Of a DNA stretch of 64,000 nucleotides, positions 53,401 through 61,187 are shown piece by piece (the stretch's first letter is position 1; each line of letters opens with the position of its first letter). The position numbers and the translations under genes are program-made. Source of the stretch: Niastella sp. OAS944 (GTDB taxonomy: Bacteria; Bacteroidota; Bacteroidia; Chitinophagales; Chitinophagaceae); assembly GCA_024809215.1 (NCBI GenBank), contig JANUBW010000002.1, positions 682,001 through 746,000 of the forward strand. Direction: 5' to 3'. Under the pieces are notes generated by a model. The model searched no databases. It was not told where the DNA came from and saw only the letters and a program-made list of their open reading frames with translations.

Positions 53401-54744
53401 TTATGGCTCTGCCGCTATGGTTAATTTGTGGGGTACTGCCTCATACGGCGCTTCGGCGGCCGGTACGGCCATTACTGCTGCCGATCTTTTTAGCAATGCA
53501 TTGCCCACCGCACAATCGAGGCATTTTTTAGGGTCGCAATAGTGGGTTTTAAGCTCGAGCAACGCTTGCGAATCACAGGCGCTTTTATTTACAATACCCA
53601 ATTGGGAATAGCCGTTGGTGATGGAGTTATTTTCCGGTTCCAGCTCATCGAGCCAGTTCAGCGCCCTGTTCTTGTACGGTTCTTCATTGTGTAACAACCC
53701 ATAGGCGAATAAAACCGGCACCACCGTATTGATAATGAGTGTATCTATCATTTGGCTACCCATCTTTTTGGGCTTGTTTACCGAATCTTTTTGAAAGGTA
53801 TAGTGGTTATCCCAAAAACCGCTGGGGGTTATTGAAAGCCATTTTCTTATATCGCTAAGTTGAGTGGTATCCTTAATGTAAGCAAACAAATGGCTCGACT
53901 GGTGTACTAACATGGCCAACTGAGCAAGGCGCACCGTTGGAAAATTCACCGGCCGCATTCGCAGAAAATGCACAGCCTGCCTAATGGGTTGCAGTTTATA
54001 CTTTGTTTTTAAATGCCGGTATTCACGTTGCAACATGATTGGGTATTCATCTTCATACTCGCCTTCGAGCAAACCACACTGGCCAAACAACAAAGCCTCC
54101 AGCATTGGTAATTGGTTCTTGTAGCGGGCAAGCAGGGTTATGGGCAAACTTTTGGCCAGGGCCTCGAATGGCTCAAAATTTAAGGCAGCCCCAAAGTTGC
54201 GGGCCAGCAGCCACCAAAAGGTTTCTTCCCAATGCTGATTGGTTTGTAGCAAAAACGAAAAAACGGTAGCTGATTTTCGTTGCATCCGCTCTGCAAGTAA
54301 CCTTTCGCGCCATGAGATCCAAATAATGCGCGACACATCGCCTACCTGGCTGCCGCAGGCAATAAAGCCGGCTTTATTACGCATCCAATGCTCATATTGG
54401 CTTAATAACATAACCGGCACTTTCGATTGTAACGAAAATACCGGAATGCGGGTATCCCTATCGGGTAAATCGTTATCCCATACCACATGCAGCACCACAT
54501 TATCGTAATTACGATCGAAATGATGGGCATGCTTGTACCAATCGGAGGTTTTTACATGTATTTCAACATGCCCCACCCACAATGTATTTTCAATTTTGAT
54601 CTTTGCTTCAAGAAAATCGGGACCCTGATTGGTATTATAACGACCGGCATGAATTACCTGAAAGGTATCGCCGTTATCGAGCACCAGCCTGTCTTTATTA
54701 AAATACTGGAACTGCCAGAGGTATTGTAAAAGCCTTTCTGTCAT
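53401..54744 (-). CDS. DUF2851 family protein
   Basis: 447 residues, the length usual for DUF2851. N-terminal MTERLLQYLWQFQYFN, AGRYNTNQGPDFLEAKIKI, TLWVGHVEIHVKTSDWYKH. The end has a Cys cluster: Cys390, 403, 408 and 411 (CDPKKCLDC), probably a metal or Fe-S site. Widely conserved in Bacteroidota but uncharacterised. Encoded after Maf on the same strand but separated by a 241-nt word-repeat spacer. Confidence 0.9.
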   Translation of the reverse strand: MTERLLQYLWQFQYFNKDRLVLDNGDTFQVIHAGRYNTNQGPDFLEAKIKIENTLWVGHVEIHVKTSDWYKHAHHFDRNYDNVVLHVVWDNDLPDRDTRIPVFSLQSKVPVMLLSQYEHWMRNKAGFIACGSQVGDVSRIIWISWRERLLAERMQRKSATVFSFLLQTNQHWEETFWWLLARNFGAALNFEPFEALAKSLPITLLARYKNQLPMLEALLFGQCGLLEGEYEDEYPIMLQREYRHLKTKYKLQPIRQAVHFLRMRPVNFPTVRLAQLAMLVHQSSHLFAYIKDTTQLSDIRKWLSITPSGFWDNHYTFQKDSVNKPKKMGSQMIDTLIINTVVPVLFAYGLLHNEEPYKNRALNWLDELEPENNSITNGYSQLGIVNKSACDSQALLELKTHYCDPKKCLDCAVGNALLKRSAAVMAVPAAEAPYEAVPHKLTIAAEP

Positions 54745-54745
54745 A

Positions 54746-54993
54746 AAAAATTAGCAAATAAGAAAATAAAAAAATGAGGAAATATGCAAATGCCTTAGAA
54801 CCGTTTAGATCCTATGACTTGCACAATTTGCTACTGTACAGAGTGGCTACTAATTGAATTATTAAATGAAAATACCAAGAGAGCGAGTTACAAATAAGAC
54901 CTGCCTACACCAAACTTACAACTTTTTCCTTTACTAAAATATTTCGCATTCCATTTCTTTTACACATTCTCTATTTTACTCATTTTCACATTA
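54746..54993. repeat. inverted word-repeat spacer E6 after maf
   Basis: On the minus strand the Maf stop TGA is inside GATAATGTGA and the words AATGAGTAAAATAGAG / AATGTGTAAAAG follow; on the other side is the reverse complement form (GCAAATAAGAAAATAAAA, ATGAGGAAATATGC). About 240 nt, no gene inside. Confidence 0.65.
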
Positions 54994-55567
54994 TCTTTTC
55001 CAACGCCGACACTACCCTGCTAACGGGCAGCCCCATTACGTTATAAAAATCTCCCTGAATTGATTTTATACCCACCACACCTATCCATTCCTGTATGGCA
55101 TAAGCGCCGGCTTTGTCGTAGGGTTGATATTTGTCAACATAAAAAGCTATCTGTTCGCTGGTAAGCGGGTGAAACCATACATCGGTAACATCGGCAAAGG
55201 CAATTTCCTGTTCTCCTTTTACAATTACCACCCCGGTAATTACCTGGTGTTTGTGGCCACTTAAACGGGCAAGTATATCCAACGCATCTTCCCTGTCCTT
55301 CGGTTTACCTATAATGGTATTTCCAAACACCACTACCGTATCGGCAGCAATAATGATATTATCGGCATGGTTAAGCGATTCATACTTTTGTTTTACCGCA
55401 AGGGCTTTTTCCCGGGCTATGTGTACCGGTACATCGGGCACCGGCATATGGGGCGGGTAGGTTTCATCGGTAGACTGCACCACTATCTCAAACTTAATTT
55501 CAGCCCATTCAAGCAATTGCTTGCGGCGGGGCGATTGGGATGCCAGTATAATGCGGGAGCCCTTCAT
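54986..55567 (-). CDS. maf: Maf family nucleotide pyrophosphatase
   Basis: 193 residues, ILASQSPRRKQLLEW at the N-terminus (substrate-binding), SADET-like QSTDETYP, IIAADTVVVFGNTIIGKP, EDALDILARLSGHKHQVITG, and DKAGAYAIQEWIG. The family hydrolyses noncanonical nucleoside triphosphates (dTTP/UTP or m7GTP-type) and protects against misincorporation. Stop codon lies 2 nt beyond the UbiA stop-start junction side: it begins 3 nt after the UbiA stop, thus tightly linked in the KdsC-UbiA-Maf cluster. Confidence 0.95.
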   Translation of the reverse strand: MKGSRIILASQSPRRKQLLEWAEIKFEIVVQSTDETYPPHMPVPDVPVHIAREKALAVKQKYESLNHADNIIIAADTVVVFGNTIIGKPKDREDALDILARLSGHKHQVITGVVIVKGEQEIAFADVTDVWFHPLTSEQIAFYVDKYQPYDKAGAYAIQEWIGVVGIKSIQGDFYNVMGLPVSRVVSALEKIM

Positions 55568-55569
55568 AT

Positions 55570-56514
55570 TTATGAGTAGAGTTTAAAGAACAGCATCGAT
55601 AAAATACCGCTCAGCATGATCAACTTTAACCAGGTGCTTATTGAATGAAAATTAGCCGGTGTTATGGCTTTTATCAGTTTTCGCAACAATAATATTAAGG
55701 GAATAATGATAAACAAAACACAATAGGCAGCCGCCCACCACCATTCAAAAGGTAGTATATATGCCGTCATAATAACAACGGCGGTAAGGAGTACTATAAG
55801 CCAGGTGGCCGAAAATATTTTAGCGGCATTGATGCCCCATACAATAGGCATGGTACGGCAACCATAACGGGCGTCGCCATTTATATCTTCCATATCTTTT
55901 ACCACTTCCCTTATAAGAGAAATAATAAAGGCAAAACCTGCATACAGGAAAGTACGGCGCATCAGTTTCGACGCTTCTATTTGCGCATATAGCTCAGGTT
56001 TCTTTATAACCACATAATGTGTTATAAAGCCTATCACTAATATAACCCAGGCGGTAAGCAATGAAATGATCACATTGCCGCTTAGTAATTTCTTTTTGAA
56101 TATGGTGCTGTAAAACCAAAGGGCGGCTACGCAACCCATATTGGCTGGTATCAGCCACCACACCCGTGTTTTCCAGGCAACATATGCGCTAAGCACTACG
56201 CCAGCCCCCGATAACACCAGGTGCCAGATGATGGCCCAGCGGCGTTTGATGATCTTTTCAACCACCAGTTTATTGGGCTTGTTCACCAGGTCTATGTTCA
56301 AATCGAAATAATCATTGATAATATAACCGGCCGCTGCTATTAACACCGAGGCGGCTATAAGAATAAAAAAGAGGGGTGTTGTAAGCACCGGCGGCGCCTG
56401 TACTTTTTCGAAGATGGGCCTTACTATACAATACTGAAACAGCAATTGGGTTATGGCAATGAACAATAGGTTCACTGAACGTATAAGGCGTATAAATGCT
56501 GCCAGTAGTTTCAT
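55570..56514 (-). CDS. UbiA-family prenyltransferase (geranylgeranylglycerol-phosphate-type)
   Basis: 314 residues, about nine transmembrane helices. First Asp-rich motif NDYFDLNIDLVNKP (N67, D68, D71, D75); second DMEDINGDARYGCRT. The sequence is nearest the archaeal-lipid-like GGGP synthase group found in Bacteroidota, although ubiquinone or menaquinone side-chain transfer is not excluded. Lies between KdsC and Maf on the same strand; downstream of a word-repeat spacer. Confidence 0.88.
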   Translation of the reverse strand: MKLLAAFIRLIRSVNLLFIAITQLLFQYCIVRPIFEKVQAPPVLTTPLFFILIAASVLIAAAGYIINDYFDLNIDLVNKPNKLVVEKIIKRRWAIIWHLVLSGAGVVLSAYVAWKTRVWWLIPANMGCVAALWFYSTIFKKKLLSGNVIISLLTAWVILVIGFITHYVVIKKPELYAQIEASKLMRRTFLYAGFAFIISLIREVVKDMEDINGDARYGCRTMPIVWGINAAKIFSATWLIVLLTAVVIMTAYILPFEWWWAAAYCVLFIIIPLILLLRKLIKAITPANFHSISTWLKLIMLSGILSMLFFKLYS

Positions 56515-56520
56515 AATAAA

Positions 56521-56735
56521 AATCTCAACTCACAAATCTCAAGACCCAAATAAAAAACTCAAAATACAAATCTCAAGATCCAAAGAATAAAAACCCAAAT
56601 CTTACACAACAAGTTCCAAACACTTCTCCGGTTACTGAATTTGGTTTTAGGGCTAATGTTAGGGTTTTAAAATTTGTTATTGTTTTTTAGAATTTGGGTA
56701 TTGGAATTTATTTGGATCTTGGAATTTGATTTTTG
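56521..56735. repeat. inverted word-repeat spacer E7 after kdsC
   Basis: CAAGATCCAAA (56574-56584) pairs with TTTGGATCTTG (56711-56721), and ACCCAAAT-like words pair with ATTTGGGT on the far side; TCTCAAG and CAAATCTCA words repeat on the left. Fills the 225-nt spacer, directly after the KdsC stop on the minus strand. Confidence 0.7.
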
Positions 56736-56739
56736 GGAT

Positions 56740-57261
56740 TTACCGACTACGTACATCAGTATGTAGTTCCCAGTTATTGTTCAGCTTCAGCACTTTTTCA
56801 ATCACGTCGCGGGCACAGCCCTGGCCACCGGGCAATAACGAAATATAATTGGCTATCTGTTTTATTTCGGTTGCGGCGTCTGATGGTGCACAGGCTACCC
56901 CTACCTGTTGCATTACTTCATAATCCGGAATATCATCACCCATAAACATTACTTCGTTCCAGTTCAGGTTATGCTGTGTTACATATTCCGAAAGTTTGCC
57001 CTTTTTATCGGTTACCTGCATAAAAACATCGTTTATACCCAGCCGGTTTAACCGCTGCGTAACGGCATCACTTGCCCCGCCCGAAATAATAACAACCCGG
57101 TAGCCCTTTTTCACGGCCAGCTGTAGGGCAAATCCATCTTTAATATTCATGCGTCGTACAAACTGTCCGTCATCAAAAACAAACAGCGTACCATCAGTCA
57201 GTACGCCGTCTACATCAAAGACGAAAGTGGTGACCTGCTTAAATTTGTCTAAAATGCTCAT
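56740..57261 (-). CDS. kdsC: KdsC-type HAD phosphatase (3-deoxy-D-manno-octulosonate 8-phosphate phosphatase)
   Basis: 173 residues. HAD motif I FDVDGVLTDG (Asp16, Asp18), motif II ISGGASDAV, motif IV GDDIPDYEVM. The cap-less, tetramer-type C0 KdsC pattern, with MNIKDGFALQLAVKKGYRV. Makes Kdo for lipopolysaccharide from Kdo-8-phosphate. Transcribed first in the KdsC-UbiA-Maf-DUF2851 order common in the phylum. Confidence 0.92.
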   Translation of the reverse strand: MSILDKFKQVTTFVFDVDGVLTDGTLFVFDDGQFVRRMNIKDGFALQLAVKKGYRVVIISGGASDAVTQRLNRLGINDVFMQVTDKKGKLSEYVTQHNLNWNEVMFMGDDIPDYEVMQQVGVACAPSDAATEIKQIANYISLLPGGQGCARDVIEKVLKLNNNWELHTDVRSR

Positions 57262-57278
57262 GCTTATTTGAATGGCTG

Positions 57279-57286
57279 CAAAAATA
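57279..57286 (-). promoter_or_regulatory. candidate promoter of kdsC
   Basis: Minus-strand TATTTTTG (57279-57286) 18 nt before the ATG; no convincing -33. Confidence 0.35.
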
Positions 57287-57345
57287 AGTCGAAAATCCCT
57301 GTTATGCCAGAGATGAAATGAAGAAATCGGGTAGCCTTAAAATAA

Positions 57346-57384
57346 AAAAGAGTGGGCCACCTTTAAAAAGTGACCCACTCTTTT
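57346..57384 (-). terminator. terminator after the Ctp peptidase gene
   Basis: AAAAGAGTGGGCCAC against GTGACCCACTCTTTT with one mismatch; 9-nt loop; lies 27 nt beyond the ctp stop and between ctp and kdsC. Confidence 0.85.
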
Positions 57385-57410
57385 ATTTATATACAAAGAA
57401 TCGAATGTAT

Positions 57411-59567
57411 TTACTGCTTTTTATTTACATCGGCATAAACCAAGTTGGTTTGGGTAACCATGTCGTTTAACACATTGGTTGCCTCGTCGAGGTAAGGATC
57501 ATTACGCAGGATCTTCAGCCAGTTCTTGAAACGTTCCAGCTTAGCAGCATCGCCAGCACCTTCTACACGCTTCATGTCGTCGGCCAGGGGCTCAACAGCC
57601 AGTTCATGCGGTAATTTGTTCTGGGTTTCAATTTGTTTAGCAATGGCCTTGTTCTTTTTCTGCTCTTCTACGTATTTTTTCAGGCTTAATGAAACCTGTT
57701 TATCGCTTTGTTTAGCCAGCCATTCAGCGTTGTTGTGAATGGTGGTGAACAGTCCATTATTTTTAAGACGTTCTGCGCTGGCCTTTCTAATCGGATTCAG
57801 GTCCAAACCAAATTTCCAGCGGTTGTAATCGGCCTTTTGAATTTCATCCCATGCCAAAGCATCCGGATTGTCTTTCTCCCTGATCTTGGTGTACTCAAAA
57901 ATATCGGGGATGTTCACATCAGACGCTACGCCGCGCAATTGGGTAGAACCGCCATTGATACGATAGAACTTCTGCAGGGTGAGTTTAATGGTTCCCAGTT
58001 CGCTGTTAGGATCAAGGAAACCCATTGTTTTATCTAAACCAATGTTACGTTGAACGGTACCCTTACCATAAGTAGAAGTGCTACCGATGATAACGCCACG
58101 GTCGTAGTCCTGAATAGCTGCAGCAAAGATCTCAGAAGCCGAAGCGCTGAACTCATTAACCATTACAGCCAGTGGACCATCATATAAAACCGATTTATCG
58201 CGATCGTAGTAAACCTGTGGTTTGCCTTCACGGTCTTTAACCTGTACAATGGGGCCGCCTTCAATGAACAAACCAACCATTTGCACTACATCGTATAATG
58301 AACCACCACCGTTGTTGCGAAGGTCCATAATGATGCCGTCTACTTTTTGTTCTTTTAATTTTACGATCTCTTTGCGAACATCTTCCGAGCAACGGGCGCC
58401 CTTTGGATTATCAAAATCGGCGTAGAACTCAGGCAGATAAATAAACCCAAGTTTACCTTTAGGCGTGTTGATCACTGCGCTGCGGGCAAAAGTTTCGTCC
58501 TGTATAATTTCATCGCGGATGAGGGTTACGGTTCTAACCGAACCATCCGTTTTTCTGATTCCTAAACGTACTTCAGTTCCTTTTTTACCACGGATCAGTT
58601 TCACGGCATCCTGAACAGTATAACCGGTAAGGTCAACAGGTTCAGCGGGGCCCTGTGCTACTTTAATGATGGCATCGCCAACACCAATTTCGCCCGATTT
58701 TAAGGCAGGGCTGCCAGCCAATACAGAACCGATCTTGATCAAACCATCTTCTTCACGAAGTGAGGCGCCAATGCCATAAAAGCGACCACTCATTTCTTCA
58801 TCGAAATACCGTTTGTCAACAGGCGGCATAAAGGTGGTATGCGGGTCCATTGACTCGGTGATGGTTTTTACAAATTCGTTAAACCGGTCGTCGTCGCTTA
58901 CTTTAAATTTCAGGCGATTGTAATTACGGTCCAATATTTTTAAAACCCGGTCACGGGCTTCCTGTTCCAGTTGCTCATCAGTTTTTGCTACAAAGTTTTC
59001 CTTGCCTTTATTCTTATCACGATCTTCCATGAGGTCGTAATAGCGCTCAAGCGTCAGGTATTTTAACCGTTTGCGCCAGGCCTCTTTTCTGTCGGCTTCA
59101 GTTTTAGGATAATCTAACTTTTCATCATTGAAGTTGGCCGATTCATCTTTTGTGAAATCGAAAGGTTTGGCCAGTATCTCTTTATAGATAGCCTCAGTTT
59201 CCGGTAAACGCTTTTTATAGATCTCGGCTACGGCCGGAACAAAAGCTACCGCCCCGCCCAGGATCTCATCATCTATTTTAGTTTCGTATTTTTTCAACTG
59301 TTGAATATCCGATTGCAGCAGCACATTTTTCTGATCGTCGATCTTCTCCCCCAGGAATTTCTTAAAGATCTCCCTTGAAAAATTATCGTCGATCTTTTTT
59401 GGACTGTAATGGATCTCAGAAAGCATCTCCCCCACATTATGAAGTATTTTTTCATATTTCGTTGGCGGATTACCATTACCCAACCCAAAACCCAGCGAAC
59501 GGAACGCCAGGATCAGACCAGCACCGAATAATAGCAAGACAATGGGTAAATTTTTTCGTTGTAGCAT
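57411..59567 (-). CDS. carboxy-terminal processing peptidase (Prc/CtpA, S41)
   Basis: About 718 residues from the ATG at 59567 (MLQRKNLPIVLLLFGAGL), giving a membrane anchor or signal; an ATG 21 nt upstream gives a longer start. N-terminal Prc-like region, PDZ (IKIGSVLAGSPALKSGEIGV), S41 core, and a C-terminal DUF3340-like domain. Catalytic Ser in NEFSASASEIFAA and Lys in TYGKGTVQ. Degrades tagged or damaged periplasmic proteins. Divergent from the tRNA. Confidence 0.94.
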   Translation of the reverse strand: MLQRKNLPIVLLLFGAGLILAFRSLGFGLGNGNPPTKYEKILHNVGEMLSEIHYSPKKIDDNFSREIFKKFLGEKIDDQKNVLLQSDIQQLKKYETKIDDEILGGAVAFVPAVAEIYKKRLPETEAIYKEILAKPFDFTKDESANFNDEKLDYPKTEADRKEAWRKRLKYLTLERYYDLMEDRDKNKGKENFVAKTDEQLEQEARDRVLKILDRNYNRLKFKVSDDDRFNEFVKTITESMDPHTTFMPPVDKRYFDEEMSGRFYGIGASLREEDGLIKIGSVLAGSPALKSGEIGVGDAIIKVAQGPAEPVDLTGYTVQDAVKLIRGKKGTEVRLGIRKTDGSVRTVTLIRDEIIQDETFARSAVINTPKGKLGFIYLPEFYADFDNPKGARCSEDVRKEIVKLKEQKVDGIIMDLRNNGGGSLYDVVQMVGLFIEGGPIVQVKDREGKPQVYYDRDKSVLYDGPLAVMVNEFSASASEIFAAAIQDYDRGVIIGSTSTYGKGTVQRNIGLDKTMGFLDPNSELGTIKLTLQKFYRINGGSTQLRGVASDVNIPDIFEYTKIREKDNPDALAWDEIQKADYNRWKFGLDLNPIRKASAERLKNNGLFTTIHNNAEWLAKQSDKQVSLSLKKYVEEQKKNKAIAKQIETQNKLPHELAVEPLADDMKRVEGAGDAAKLERFKNWLKILRNDPYLDEATNVLNDMVTQTNLVYADVNKKQ

Positions 59568-59674
59568 ATATTTTAAAACTTTAGGCATCAATTCAAAAAT
59601 AACGATAAAAAAGATGGGTTGTTGCACTAATAGTATAATTAACAAGCCATTTTGATGAAAGGTTTTTAGAATTA

Positions 59675-59707
59675 TTTGTTACTAAATCATTTTTTTTCCT
59701 ACATTTG
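59675..59707 (+). promoter_or_regulatory. tRNA-His promoter
   Basis: TTTG (59675-59678), spacer 21 nt, TACATTTG (59700-59707): a full-match Bacteroidota promoter 12 nt before the mature tRNA start. Confidence 0.75.
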
Positions 59708-59719
59708 CACCCTCAACAC

Positions 59720-59794
59720 GGAGGTTGTAGCTCAGTTGGTTAGAGCGCTAGATTGTGGTTCTAGAGGTCGAGGGTTCGAAACCCTTCATCCTCC
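59720..59794 (+). tRNA. tRNA-His (GTG)
   Basis: D-arm GCTC at 59730, anticodon loop TTGTGGT with GTG at 59755-59757, T loop TTCGAAA. Histidine identity is also shown by the extra G at -1 (59720) opposite C73 (59794). Acceptor stem GAGGTTG / CATCCTC has a U5:U68 mismatch. CCA is not encoded. A hairpin terminator follows within 10 nt. Confidence 0.95.
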
Positions 59795-59803
59795 CTCAGA
59801 GAC

Positions 59804-59832
59804 TCCTCCCGACACCAGTCGGGAGGATTTTT
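59804..59832 (+). terminator. tRNA-His terminator
   Basis: TCCTCCCGAC-ACCA-GTCGGGAGGA, perfect 10-bp stem, then TTTTTATTT. Confidence 0.9.
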
Positions 59833-59902
59833 ATTTATAGCCCTTACCGGCTTCGGAAATGTATAATTTCCCCGGCACAAATGCAAGGTTTTATTCTTAA
59901 AA

Positions 59903-60520
59903 ATGCTTTTTATGAACTGGTGGTTGATGATCATTATTCCTGTTACATCTGCATTTATTGGCTGGGTAACCAACCGGTTAGCGGTAATAATGCTGTTCAG
60001 GCCCCAGCAACCTGTACGGGTATTCGGCATCACCATTCAGGGTATATTCCCTAAACGGCAGCCTCAGTTTGCCCAACAAATAGGCGCACTGGTTAGTAAG
60101 GAATTGGTTTCGTTCAATAAAATTGAGTCAAAACTCACCAACGAAGAGAATATAAAAAAGATCATGCCTGTGGCCGAAGTGCATGTTGATGATTTTTTGC
60201 GTAACAAGCTTAAAGAAGCTTTTCCAATGATCGGTATGCTCATTGGCGAAAAGACCATCGAAACGCTCAAAGGCATTTTTATGAAAGAACTGGAAACAAT
60301 TTTTCCGGTGATCATTAAAGGTTATGTTCAAAACCTGCAACAAGACCTCGACCTTGAACAAATGGCAGCCTCAAAAATTGCAAAACTGTCTTCCAATAAA
60401 CTTGAAACAGCCATGTATAGTAGTTTGAAAAAGGAATTACGCGCCGCCGGATTCTTTTTTGGTTTAATTGGCTTTTTGATTGGCTTAATTCAGGTTGGAA
60501 TAGTTTACCTGCTGCAATAA
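59903..60520 (+). CDS. DUF445 family membrane protein
   Basis: 205 residues: N-terminal transmembrane helix (WWLMIIIPVTSAFIGWVTNR), DUF445 body with GIFPKRQPQFAQQIGALVSK, and a C-terminal helix (GFFFGLIGFLIGLIQVGIVY). The shorter ATG at 59912 is an alternative start. Family function is unknown, membrane-linked. Single gene after the tRNA; the stop codon is immediately followed by the 20-bp repeat array. Confidence 0.9.
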   Translation: MLFMNWWLMIIIPVTSAFIGWVTNRLAVIMLFRPQQPVRVFGITIQGIFPKRQPQFAQQIGALVSKELVSFNKIESKLTNEENIKKIMPVAEVHVDDFLRNKLKEAFPMIGMLIGEKTIETLKGIFMKELETIFPVIIKGYVQNLQQDLDLEQMAASKIAKLSSNKLETAMYSSLKKELRAAGFFFGLIGFLIGLIQVGIVYLLQ

Positions 60521-60920
60521 TCTGCGAGCGATTCTCATTTTCTGCGAGAAAATCAGAAATTCTGCAAGAAATTACTATTTTCTGCGAGCAAAACGAAATA
60601 TCTGCGGGCGGTTCAATTTTTCTGCGAGATATTCAAAAATTCTACGAGCGATTCTCATTTCCTGCGAGCAAATCGAAATTTCTGCGAGCGATTCCCATTT
60701 TCTGCGAAATAATCTAAATTTCCGCGAGCGATTCTCATTTCCTGCGAGATAATCTAAAATTTCGCGAGCGTTTCTCATTTTATGCGATGAAATTCAAAAT
60801 TCCGCGAGCAAATCAAATTTTCTGCGAGCGAATCAAAAATCTTGCGAGCGATTCCTATTTTCTGCAAGTTTTTTTGGTTTTCTGCGAGCAAATCGCATTT
60901 CCTGCAACTAAAAGCGAAAT
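60521..60920. repeat. phased 20-bp tandem array, 20 units (E8)
   Basis: Twenty back-to-back 20-bp units, no insertion or deletion. Unit 1 (60521-60540) is TCTGCGAGCGATTCTCATTT; most units keep TCTGCGAG at positions 1-8 and differ after. Two ending classes often alternate: one closes in CATTT, the other in AAAT. The first unit begins at the base after the DUF445 stop. Confidence 0.9.
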
Positions 60921-60960
60921 AAACTAAACTTAATAAGTATATAACTGTAAATGATGAACT

Positions 60961-61105
60961 AAGCATTGTGAAGTTGAACAGGTTAAACTTATAGCGAGTT
61001 GGAAATTGAACAACCTGAAACCTGAGACTTGAAACCTGAAACTCAATAACGAGCCCCGAAATAAAACAACTTTGAACTAAGAACTCAGAACTAAACAACT
61101 TAAAA
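60961..61105. repeat. word-repeat spacer E9 before the last receptor
   Basis: Words AACCTGAAACCTGAGACTTG repeat, then ATAACGAGCC (61046-61055) CCGAAAT, then ACTAAGAACTCAGAACTAAA. The middle is the same core as in E1. A near-consensus promoter (CATTTTTG) lies at about 61147; 61106-61187 has no gene. Confidence 0.6.
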
Positions 61106-61187
61106 GCCGTTCATCACAAATAATGTCCACATCACAAGTTCTACGTCATTTTTGCGTCAAATTGTTCTCAACCATAGCACCTAACAT

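Noticed and set aside
60521-60920. CRISPR array
   Set aside because: Units are back to back without spacers and no cas genes are near.
60575-61098. Two open frames on the minus strand inside the 20-bp array
   Set aside because: Frames stay open because the 20-bp unit (60 bp = 20 codons) lacks stop codons in that phase; composition is repeat-driven, not protein-like.
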